A DNA stretch of 64,000 nucleotides from Latrodectus hesperus (taxonomy: Eukaryota; Arthropoda; Arachnida; Araneae; Theridiidae). Location: contig CM075850.1 in the NCBI GenBank assembly GCA_037975125.1, forward strand, positions 70,599,890 through 70,663,889, written 5' to 3'. Of this stretch, positions 27,801-41,140 are shown piece by piece. The position numbers and the translations under genes were made by a program. The notes beneath the pieces are model-generated. The model saw only the letters and a program-made list of their open reading frames with translations, was not told where the DNA came from and ran no database searches. The first letter of the stretch is position 1, and each line of letters starts with the position of its first letter.

Positions 27801-30800
27801 GATGCAATTCAAGCAAAGCAGTCAAAAGTGGCAATTCACTTTAATTTTTAATTAATTAACACTATTTTTTTACCTGGAACCAAGGGGTACATGTACCTTC
27901 CTGGGGCTTGAGCAGCCACCAGGCGCGTCGGCAGGTGGTGGATCGCCAAATGTCCTGTAAGAATGACAGGATAGCCTTGAATATAAAATCAGAGGCTGTA
28001 AACCAGCTCCCGTAAACCCTGGTATTATGCCACCCGTGCCTAGGGTTATTTGGCACCGCGGTATTGGTGTCTTAACAGAGCCTCTAATTGCCTGGTGAAC
28101 TTCTAGAGTAATTTGCCTTGCCCAGTAACTCAGGCAATGCTGGGTGGACTTATATTACCTGAGCTTATTAATTGTTATCTTGTGGCTGAAAAGACGCAAG
28201 ATATAACAATCCTTTCTGCATTTGCAAGTGATGCCTCTGTAGTAGACCTTGCTGAAAAAGACAAGGGAACTCAGAGGCAATCTTGTAAAGGGGCAGTAAT
28301 GAATCCTTCACTTGAGGTAGAAATGACCTCCAAACCATATTCTTCTGGTGAAAGTCAGGAAGCTATCCCTAGCATGACTGACTTTCTGACCAGATGGGAC
28401 TGTTTCAGCAAGACCCTATCTGCTGGAAATGTCATACGCAAGAGGAAACGGCAGAGCATATCATTTATGAATGCGAGGCTCTTGCCCTCCCTAGATAAAC
28501 TTCTTTAAGCATCATCCATACTAGAGAGTTACACCTAGACTCCATTAAAGGGTTATCGGACTTTATAAATAAAGTGGGTCACCCGAGCAACTGGAACTAG
28601 GAAACATTGGGTTTGGAGTTAATGATACAAAATGTTGATAAAAGCAGAGGTGCCCAATGACATACAAACCCAATTCTAAGAAGAAGAAGAACACTATTTT
28701 TAAGTTGCAGACATTTTCAATCATATTAGGAAATTTATGTTTATTTAAAAATTTGACATAATAAATATTAATAATTATTTAACAGGATGTTAAATGAATT
28801 TAAACTATTATCTAAAATATTAATGGAAAAAATTATGCATTATTAAGAATTATTTAACAAAATTCTTAAATTTTTTCAACATTATGAAAATATATAAATT
28901 TTGTTAAAATGTTTGGCAAAATCAAGATTTCATAAATCATTATTTAAAATATATATTTTTCCATGACAAATTTATTATTTCAAAATCATTATTTTCAATA
29001 AATACATAATTCAGTTAATTTAACACTGCTTGCCTTTAAGATCAACCACTAATTAAAACTATACAAATTACAATTGTTAAATTCATGTTTATGAAATTGT
29101 GTGATTTCACATAGAAATCTATGTAAGATTAAATATTTTTTAGAATGAAATATTACTGTAAAGAGCTATATTAATTATTAAGTATTAAACAGAATTATTT
29201 TTAAAAAATGATCAAAATATTTTGAATATTATGCTTAGTATTAATGTTTATTAAAAATAATTATAATGAACAAGAATTGATAAACAATAATCAACAAAAA
29301 TACATACCTATATAGTAATGCAGGCAAACCCTAAATTTTACCTAAAATAAACAGATTTGGAGACTTGCCTATCAGCAAGAGCCTCATAAATTTCAGCCAT
29401 GGTCAGGTGATGAGGTAAACACCTGAGCAGGCATCTCCTCTCTACATCAATGTCACACCAGCAGAAGGACTTCCAATCTCACAGATTAACCTGAACACAT
29501 ATCTAACCCAAGGAACCCCCAGCAACTCAGTGAGGAACAATCTGATCAACACACAATTGTATCTCCCGAGTGCCACTTTGCTGATTTTCATGAGAATGCA
29601 GCAGCATAAAACTACTGAGCCACTGGAACTTCCAAAAAATACAGCAAAAAATATTTAAAAATAAAACATAATTACCAGCTCAAAACAGTGGCGAATCATG
29701 TGGGTTAATGTATCACATCCAAGTGTTTGAACAGTGAACCAAATAGGTAGAAAATCTAATTGACCATGAACTGCTTGCCCTAATCCAGCAGCATGAACAT
29801 GAGATATTTCTTTTGCTTTATACAAAGTCTACATAAAATTAAGAAACAATATGATTTAAAAAAAATAATAAACTTCTATAATTTCACCATGAATTATGCA
29901 TTATTTAACATAAAATGAAAGGAAATTTTTTAAATCTATATTTATATTTAAAACAATTGGAATAACATTTATTTGAAATAAACCATCCTACATAAAACAG
30001 TTCAGCAAATGCGAACTTAAATTTACTATCCATAGCAAATATCAGAAAGTAAATTTTTATACCCTTAACTTTATAATGACAGTTATAATCATAAAAAAAG
30101 GTTGAAGTACAAAAATATGACTATGCACAACAAAATAAAGGGATTTGTACTGCCTCAGAAATAGTATTAAAAAAATTAGTAATCCTATTTCGAAAATTAA
30201 AAACAATTAACTAAAAAATTAATTAAAAAGTTGTAGAGCTGCAGCAATTTAGTAATGAAACATTATACACAAAAATGCAAGAAAAAAAAAAGACATGAAA
30301 CACATAGAATTATAAATGAGTTTTAACACTATTGTATCAATCAATTTATCAAAAAGATATTAAATCATTGCTTTTATAGAACTTGTTGCTTTTTTATATT
30401 ATTTAACTTTTGAGAGATTATGCAGTTAATTTTCAAATATCTCTATTAGGAATGTCTCATTAACATTTTTTTAATCTTCTCATCTTACCTAATACTGCAC
30501 ATCCATTTTTAAATTATAAACTCCTTTTTAATCACAACAGTAGACATTCCAAATTTAAGAGAATACTGAAACATTACACCAGTGCACATTACTGAGTAAT
30601 CAATATGTGTATGTATGTACATATAAGCATATTATATATATAATTCCTGTTTTAATTTAATTCTGAATGTATAATTGCAAAACTATATGATCTTTATTAA
30701 TGATATAAAATATACAATAAATGAAAAAGGAACATTTGAGTTTTAGAATTTTAATATAAGAAACAAATCAAAATTTATAATGCATTAATTAATGTAAAAA

Positions 30801-33800
30801 AAATATAATCTTCCAAAAAAATCCGTAAGACATGTTGATTCTGCTTAGCACCTATTTTTACATACATTAAAGAAGAATTAATACAGAAAAGACAATATTT
30901 TTATTTCTTTACAAATGATATTTTGGCAGGACACAATATAAAAAAGGTAAAAAAGCATAATATCCTATAGTAAAGTACTTATAGCAAGAAATAGTAAAAA
31001 GCATCTAAACATAAAAATATTCATAAAAAGTTTTAAAGTAAAATGTTATATATTTATTTCAGGAGTTTTGAGATAAAGTTTCAATATTACATTTAAAAAA
31101 ATGATCAGCAAATTTCAAAAATAGCTAACTTTGATTCAATAAAAGGAACAATGTAGTCAACATTATGATAACTAATAGCTTAACAAATAAGCAATTAAAT
31201 TTTAAAAAATCATGTTCCCAAAAAGTTATTTTTGTATTTAGAAAATTCAAATTATGTGAAGGACTAGAAAGTTAATTTAATGAAATTAAATATTAGATAT
31301 AAAAAATTTCTTCATATATGAGCATTTTTTTAAAAATTAAATAAGTAATTTAATAAATTTTTTAAAACAAAAATATTTATACCCATCAATATTAAATAAA
31401 ATGTTTTATTACATTTACTATACAATTTTTTAATTACTTTAACATTTGGTTGTTATTAGAAGACAATATATTTCAATACAAAATTTTGCAATTACTTTTT
31501 CAATAAAAGTTGTGATTTAACATTGTGAAGTTACAATTTTAAAGGGAATTTTAAAGCATGAACAAATTTCAAAAGAATTTTCATGAGCAATTAATTGGTG
31601 TTACATTCCACGAAATTTAAACAGTTTATTTAGTACATTTTTTGAAGAAAATTTTGTTTTATATTTTATTATAGACTGTTAAAATATATTGCCATAAGAA
31701 TATGAGTTAACGTTATATTTTTTCGCAATTTTTAATACGACAATTTAAAATATTAAGGAGTTAAGAGAGTATATTTATCAAATCCAATTTTCGACACATA
31801 TGAATAGATATATAAATTTATATTTAAAAAATATGAATAAATCTCACTGAGCGATATTTCTCTATTAAAAACTCCACTTATGCTTATTATTTAAAGGATA
31901 GTGACATAAATACTTAAATAATCTTACTTAAAAATTGTAATCATATAATTTTTTAAAATTTAAATTAAAAAAATTATTGAATTAGTTTTAAATTTGATTT
32001 TACTGTCAAATCATGCTAGAAGTATTATTTTCTATTACTGAAAATTTTCTAACATAAAATGCAGGATTTCAAAATATGCAAAATTTTCTATAATAAGTTA
32101 AACTTTGAGTTTAAACTTTATATTTGCACATTTTCTAGAATACATCTCATTAGAAAATTTTTTTTGGAATACAATTTATAAAGAAAAATGTATAAAAATT
32201 CTTAATAATAAACATGTTTAAGTAAGGATACAATATAAGGTAAAGAAGGAAGGCCAATCCATTCTCCAAATCTCAATGTCATACTATCACCCAGATTGGA
32301 AGGCTATAAAAAAAAGAAAAGCTATTACTTTAGACAAAAGTCATATTAACATATAGCTAATTATATTCAAGTATATTTTTCAGTTATACTCAATTTTAGA
32401 AAAAAAATTCCAATTTAAAAAAGAAATAGAAAAAATTCTTTTTCTAATCATTATTTTAAAATGAAGAATTTTATAGACATAAAAAAGCAAAAGCTATTTT
32501 TGAAATAAATTTTTAAACTTTAAATATTAATAAGAATGAAAAAACTTTGAATATTCATAAAAAACTGAAACTTTAAATATTCATAAGAATAAAAAATTAA
32601 ATAGATTGAAATGTAATATACTTATCTTAAAAATAATTTGATAAAATAAAACAACTTAAGATTTAATTATACTACGAATAATAAAAATTAAGTAATGGAA
32701 AGTGTAAATTAGTTACTGTAAAAATGATAAAATTTAGAACTTTTAAATATAGTATTTTATAATGCACATTGTTTTCAATATTTCAAATTTTGTAAATGCT
32801 TAAAAGTTCATCATACTAAATTGGGAACTGCAACTAAGCTGAGAGCTGCTAAACTATGTCCTTCAATATGCAACCAAACATTATTGGCAATACATATTTC
32901 TTGAATTTTCTGCAGGTTGTCAACATGACCTATCATATTTGATCCAGCATTGGCAATTACAAGGAGAGGAGTTTTGGCAGCTGATAAGTCATCTTTTATG
33001 TATTTCTCTAGAGCAGCAGTGTCCTTAAATTAATGAAAAAAGAAATAAATTCTTACTTTATTAATGTATCATATGATAAAAAAAATCAAATTATATGATA
33101 ATTAAATTTAAAAAATGTTATACTGGAAAAATTCTGAGAACAGAGTTAAATGTTGGCTTACTAATAAAAACCTTTAAAATGTTAATTTACAGTTTAAAGT
33201 AATAGCATGTACAAAAGTAAGACTTCATTACTATTAAAAAATTAAATTGTATTTTATTTAAAACAAATCACATTCAAACTACAATAAAAAGTTTCCATTT
33301 CATTATGAATAGCAGTTCCTAGTTTTTTAAATATATATATAAATAGTATAACCATTTATATACATTATTTATAAAGCACATATTAGTGCTACTGTAGCAG
33401 CAATTTAAAATTGTAAATGAATGTGATGCCCTCATTCAATTGATCACTTTAGGTACTCTTGACATTAAAGAAATACAATTTAGCTTGGTAAAGGACTTAT
33501 CTGAATTCACTAACAAAATGAGAAACTAATAGATGTAATAGATTATTTTGGGTTTAGAACATTTCGGTACAAAATGCTTTAGCAAAGGTGCCTTGAATTT
33601 CAAGTTTGTTGGTTAGGTTTTGTGATATAAGATCCAAAAAGGACAAACTGCACAGAATTTAAATTTTAATAAAAATATCTTTCCTCAAAACCCAGGCAGT
33701 GTTAAGCATTTAAAATACAAAAATAGATTTTAATTAAATATTATTTAATTAAGTAAATATAAACTAAATAAATGAACTAAATAAAAATATTCCTTGACTT

Positions 33801-33801
33801 T

Positions 33802-33865
<64 letters not shown>

Positions 33866-33911
33866 ATATATATATTATATATATATATATAATATATATA
33901 TAATATATATA

Positions 33912-33987
<76 letters not shown>

Positions 33988-36900
33988 GGAAGTAATACCA
34001 TTTTAAATTGTCCATCAAATGATCCAGAGCAGCAGGGAACAGCAGTAATGCAAGAAAGAGGCAATCCAAGCTACGATAAAAATAAATAAAGTGGGAACAG
34101 TTATAATTACATAGAATCTTAAAATAAAGCAACATTTAAAAATTTAATATGCAACGAGATTAAATAAACTTATTGGATATCTTATAATAGAAAGGCAATT
34201 ATGTAATAAGAAATAGAGGGAAAACACCAACTTTAGAATAAAAGTTAATTGAGTAGAAAATGAATGTAGGATTAAATTTTACTAAAGCTTAAATTAATTT
34301 ATTAATGAACGAAAATTCAATATATTTTATAAATTATTAAAACTAACCAAAATTAAAATAGATAAAAAATAATTTTCTTAATTTCCTGAAATTCAACAAG
34401 AATCAAATTAATTTTATTATAATAATTTTTTTCACATACAATATTCAAAATAACATTAAAAGACTAGCTTTTACAATTATGTATAAATTATGAAACACAA
34501 GATTGTAAAAACTATGACACAAAAATTTCAAATTTAAGTAAAAAAAAAAAAAAAGAAAAAAATAATTGCAATGTTTATATCTTGCAAAAATCTTTTCACC
34601 AAAATTTAAGAAGGAGCACCTTTCTAAAAAATTAAAAAAATTTTCAGATAATATAAAAATAAATTTCACATAAAATATTTGAAATTACATTATAACAATT
34701 TATAATGTAGTCATGAAAAAAATATGAAAACTGAGAATGAAGAAACCAACACCCCAAGATTTTAAATTTAAGTAAGGAAAAGAAATGCAGTGTGTGTGTG
34801 TGCATGTATGTGTAAGAGTTAAATAATACGTTAACAAAATAAAAAGAGAAAGAAACATTAAATGTAAAGCAACAAATGGTATTCCCTGCTATCAAAAAAT
34901 GTTTTCCAAACTATTTTTTACACTTAAATATGCATGTAGTCATGAGATGAAAAAGAGGGAGCCATTTTAAAAATTTATTCAATATTTATTCCTTTATAAA
35001 AATTTCATTTTATATTCACCTAGAACAAGCATGCTAAACCCAATAAGATATGAATAAAATTAACAGTATGTGTTCGGCAATTTTCTGAATTTTATTAGAC
35101 ATTTACTCAGAAAATTTTAATTGAAAAATGGATAAAAATAAATCTATGATCATTTATCATGTGCTTGGGCTAAAGTTTTTAAAGGTATTATCTAATTCAT
35201 TCTTAATAAATAACTGATCAAACTTTAACAAATTATGCAGACATGAAAGATGATTGTAATCAGTAGGATACAGCATTTTAAATTAATGGCACAAGGTCAT
35301 TTTTAACAATAAATTCTTCATTCTTTCCATAACAATCCATGAAGGAATAGTTTCAAGGCAATGGAGAAGCAGGTTTATCCAAATTTCATTGCACTTATAA
35401 AGCATTATGCTGCTTGTCAATGGAATGCCATTGAATGAGAGATATTTTTTTAATACCAATCATTTTAGGCCCCTATTCAATACATAAATGCATATTTATT
35501 CTCAATAATTCACTTTCAAAATTCAACAATTTAAAAAATTTCTTAAGATAATGTATATTTGAAACATCAAGCAAAATAATGCAAGAATAAATGTTTTCTT
35601 ACACTTTAAGTGTCTAGACTTTTCTCCAAAACAGCAGGAATATAATTGAAAATTCTTTCACTAACTTGACCTTATTTCAATCAGGGAAAAAAATTATAGA
35701 GCATGAATAGCATATATTGTGAATTTCATACAGGACATACATATTAACTGCAATTTTGCATAATTTAATTAAGTTTTTTCACTAACCTATTAATTAGTCT
35801 TTAAAGTTTTGTATTTCCACTTATTATTTTATAGTGATGCATACATTTTTTGGCATTGTAATAATGCGAGGTTTGTCCGGAAAATACGTATAAAAGTTGA
35901 ATAATAACTTTATTTTACTATTATTCAGGTATTACAATATGGTCTCCTTCAAAGTACTCACCCTGGGACGAGATACACTTCTGACAACGCCATTTCCACA
36001 GTTGATAACATTGCTGAAAGTCTTCAGTTGTGGTGCTGTTCAGTTGCCGTGTCGTTTCTGCCTTGATGCCGTCCACATCTTCCAAGTGCTGCCCCCGAAG
36101 CACCATTTTACATTTAAGAAACAAGAAGAAGTCACAAGGGGCTAAATCGGGTGAATAAGGTGGGTGGTCTGTAACGGTGATTGAGTTTCGGGCCAAAAAG
36201 TCACGCACAACGAGCGACGTGTGAGCGGCACATTGTTGTTATGAAGCATCCACCTGCCCCCTTTTGCCAAATCCAGTCGAACTTGGGCTACACAAACTCT
36301 GAAACGTGTCAAAACTTTAACGTAAAAATTTCCGTTCACTCTCTGGCTCTGTTCCTCAATCAGAGAGAGCTCCATGCCGACGGCAGATGAAAAAGAGTAA
36401 CTTTCAAAAAGCTGCCGCACACTCCTACTTACACACAGATTGGTCTGACTCGAATTGAGTGTTGATGGGATTGGTTACAGCAGTAGTGCCACCTGGCGGT
36501 GACTGCAAACAGTAAAATTAAGTTATTATTCAACTTTTATACGCATTTTCCGGACAAACCTTGTACATGTCCCAACAATATCATTGTTATGCAAGTTATA
36601 TCATTATATATCAAGTTATATCATTATATCAATGTTATGCAAAAAAGGAATAAATTATTTCAGCATTAAACTCATTTGGATTAATTATTTAAAATCAAAG
36701 AAAATATATTTAAAAAAACAAGTTAAATCTTCATTATTTTCAAAATACTGACCTGGGAACATAAATAGGATAGATATTTTCCAACACCATGTGCATAAGG
36801 ATCACAATAATATATTACTGGGGGGCGAGTGTATAACACTTCATAGCCTGTAGAGGAATAACGAATATACCTCATATGCAACACCATGCGTATAACTCTT

Positions 36901-39900
36901 ACTAATCCCTCTCTACTATCTTTACTATAATAGGTGAGGGAGTCAAAAAACCTAAAAAATAAGTGCAAATACATCAGCAAAAGTTATGAAATTAAGGTAC
37001 TACCTATTTAAAAGATTTAAGTTGAAAATGAAATTTAAAAAACTCTAATTTTCAATTTGTTTACTAAATAACTGAAAAAATTAAAAGCTAGCTTATTTAA
37101 AATAATAATATTGTAATGTTTCATCGTCAGCACTTGAGATTTGAAGAGCCTCTGATGGGGAGGGTGAGGTAGGGAGACGGTTGGTGCCAGGAAAAAGTAT
37201 GACGAAGCTGTGTTTTTTTTTCCCTTTGATATTGATACTTACTCTTTGTATGCTATAGAGGCACGAGAATTGTTAGCCAACCCAGATATGACTCCATTGT
37301 AATTTTGTTTCTTTATTAATTAAATGAGTTTGTTTCAAAATTTGGAGTCATTAGTTCGTTTCATAACAATATTTTAAAACAATAGAAAAATGATAACTGA
37401 ATATTAAAAAAATTTACATATAAAAAAGTATGATTAACTTTGGGTATATTCATCAGAAAATTTATCTAAAAATACTGGTATTTTATTCATTATATAAAGA
37501 TTTTTTTATTTTGTTGATGTTCTACAGTCAATTTTTGGACAAGAAGGTAATTTGATTTAGAGTACAATTTTAACTGGACACCAAACTACTTATCTAAACC
37601 TGAGGGTAGAACTGAGCCCATAACTATTGAACTGAGTCCAGAGCTTTAACCATCCCACTGATAATTAAAGAACAAATTTTTCTTTAAAAAAATATTAGTC
37701 TTAGAAAAAAACTATGATCATAAGGGATCTTAGTTGAAGAGGAAAAATGAGATTTTTGCTGATTTTAACTGTACTTCAAAACACAAAAAATATTTCTCCT
37801 TTAAAATTATAAAAAATTCAAAGAAAATAATAAAAACGTTAAGATTAATCTTCCAAAATATAGAGGACAAGTTTGACAAATGATTTACACATTAAACTAT
37901 TCACCTTCAATTTATCCAAATTATTTTAAAAAGAAAACAAAAAGGAATTCAATTATTAATCACAACTTTCACTTAAAACTAATTTTAAAATACCAGTAAA
38001 AAATAGAATCTATAATTTTTTCTATTATTTCACTCATAATTTTACTACATAAAATATAAAAAAATTGATTAAAAAAACAGACTTTTATTTAAATAAAAAA
38101 TAAATTTTAAACTTGCTTTTAACAATAAATATATTTATTTGGTATTAACAAAAATCTAAAAAATGTGTGGGTGAAATCTTCCACAATTAATAACACCTTC
38201 ATATAGAAATAAAAAACTTGTTTCAATTATCATACTTTTAACACTCAATTGATATGGGAATTCCTTTTCTCATTAAATGAAAAAAATTTAAGAATAGTGG
38301 AGGCATATTTTTATGAGAATTTGATTAAAATACTCTTGATTTTACAAACTAGTGACTGGTTCCTAATATGCTTTTATGCAATGTTAAATTTAATTCCCAT
38401 TTATGAACTAAGATTTTAAGATTTTTTTTTTCTGAATTCATCTTTATACTTTTCATTTACATTAATTTTTATTATTTTTTTATTTTATCATTAAGGAACT
38501 TGGATTAATTTTTTATTCAAGAATAATGAATTTAAATAATTGCATTATTCTGATGTTGAAATCTTCAACTTTTTGAATAGTTTAAGAAGGGTTTTTCAAG
38601 CTTAATTTAACTCCCAATCTTAGAGGCCATGCATCTAAGTATAACAATAGCTTCAAGTGCAAATATTGCAAGATATTATTACAAGGAATTTTCATAGCCT
38701 GCAAACACCTCTTGAAGCAGTCTTCAAGGTGTAATGTACTGAACTTGAAATGATGCAAAAAAAAAAAATTATACCTAGGCTAATTTTATACTTAGATTAT
38801 TTACCTGATGGTGAAAAATTAACAAAGCCATAAATTTCTGAGATACTCTTTATACAATTTTATTATTACTCTTGCACTGTAAGTTAAAATTCAGACACTT
38901 TTACATAAATAGCACGCAGTTTGCAACATAAGGCATTTTTGTTTTGTTTTTTCCTATGGTAACAGAGTGATGATATTTTTCCCATGATATTTTTACTCCA
39001 AATATTATACACATCCATTTCAATCCAAATTAAGATATAACAGTTAAGATTTTGCAATAGAATCAGCATAAAAAGTAATTAACAAACTATAGCAGACAAT
39101 TTTATAAATATATTATATGATAGCTACATTATTCTTTCCATATGAATAAAAAAAAGATACAGCTAATTCTTATTAGTTGTATTTTTCTTACAACTAATAA
39201 AAATTAACTGAATTCAAGGTTTGAATGAATTGATGAGCATGTAACATTACAGTGTCATTCAAAAAATAAAATATATGATCTTAAAACTTAACAATTATAT
39301 TTAAAAGACTATAAGCTTTAGACTGCTTTTTGTTCTTTCATACTCTTATTTACAATATAGTGGTAATTTTAAATCTCAAATGTTATAAAAATTATAAAGC
39401 ATAATAATTTAATATGTTAAATATTCCTAGCCAATTAAAGTTAAAAAAATCACTAAAAATATATTTACCTGAATATTTTACTGATCCATAAATTTGTGTC
39501 AGACACTATTTGCATTGCAACTCTGCATACAAGACTCTTATCTAGCATATTTAGGTAAGCTGAGATAGTATGAGAGAGAAGAGCTGCTTTTTGAACTTCA
39601 CTATTTATATATCTTTGTGGCCTTCAAAAAGTTGAGTTATAAGGATTAATATAAGTTTTCTAAGAGACAATTTACAAGAATAAATATTTAAAAAAAACAT
39701 TCCATTTATTTAAAAAGAAAATGTAATTTTAATTTATATTTAAAAAAATTCAAAATTTAAAATATGAAACATATCTTAGAGCCAAATCTGAAAGGAAAAT
39801 ATAGACAAATTTTGAAAATTATCTTTAAAATTACTAATTTTTTGCAAAGTTTTAATGTATTTATCTTTTTACTCCCCTTAAACTTTCTCTATTTAAATGA

Positions 39901-40597
39901 TTTTTACTTTCTAATCACAATATTTGTGGCACTCTATACATTGCATCATGTTTTACAAAGGAATGAAATATTTACTTTGAATAAAAATTTTACTAATTTT
40001 AAAAATAATGCCAAGAATTTTTAAGATGTTTATTTTGAATAACATTTTTTCATTAACTTTAAAAAGTCTAATATAATAAGAAATATGACTATCAACTCTG
40101 ACATAAAATTAAGTAGAACTAAAATTAAACTCAGTGGCATGATGCCCACATGAGGGTCAAGGCCTAGAGAGTCTACATAAATCAGAACAGTTATGTGAAA
40201 TTGAATGGACTACATATAAGAAAGGAATAAAATTTGATTAGTGAAACATAACAAGGAAAAAAATTATGTTCTCTCAAATGATTGACTTCTTTTAATAAAT
40301 TTTATAGTAATTATTACCTTCATATCAGAGAAATGTAAGTTCAAAAAGTATAAAAACCTAATCTATCTCTTAAAAAAAAACGAAAATTCATAAATAAATT
40401 AATAATTTACATAAAACAAGTAAAAAGCAATGTATAAAAAATAAAATATATAACTTACTTTATGTATGATATCACCATTAACTCTTCTTCTTCAGCTTCA
40501 CTTTTATCAATAAGGCTTAGTAATGACTTCTTAATAAGAGCAAAAGATTTTCCTCTAAAATACGAAACAACTCATCTTTAATAAATTCTTATTCAAC

Positions 40598-40632
<35 letters not shown>

Positions 40633-41097
40633 GCTTATTGGTAGTACATATGAACCATTTTAAAAAATTACATAACACAAAAATGTTACTTCATTACAAT
40701 GAGATAATATCATTTCAAAAATATTAGATTGAATAAAAGTTCTATGTAACAAAAATAAAATAAAAAAAAAACTAAAATAAGAACTTTAAAATTTAAAAAA
40801 AAATCAGCAATTTAAAATAATCAATAAGAATGTTTAACAAAAAACTTTTTAAAAAATAATATAAGAAAAAATAACACCAGAAATCTTTTGTCATTAATAA
40901 GTTTAAAAACTCAAACACAAATACAGCAATTTAATTTTTTAATTAACTCAATAAATAAACAAATTACTGATAAAAATTTGCTAAAATATTGAAACATGCA
41001 ATTATATTTTCCCCCACTTTTTTATATTACCTTTAACATTCCTAGCCAATGAAAATCTAAATAATCCTTCAGCATACTTAAAATTCCAATTCTAATT

Positions 41098-41140
<43 letters not shown>

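Noticed and set aside
28113..28508. 131-residue plus-strand open frame
   Set aside because: It is mostly out of frame with the LINE ORF2 remnant it overlaps; the zinc-knuckle signature is in another frame.
33947..34135. 62-residue minus-strand open frame
   Set aside because: It covers PDXDC1 exon 7 in the wrong frame and ends in a TA-repeat translation. The true frame starts LGLPLSC.
35897..36390. Two plus-strand open frames (82 and 69 residues)
   Set aside because: They are antisense to the mariner transposase relic, whose motifs are on the minus strand.
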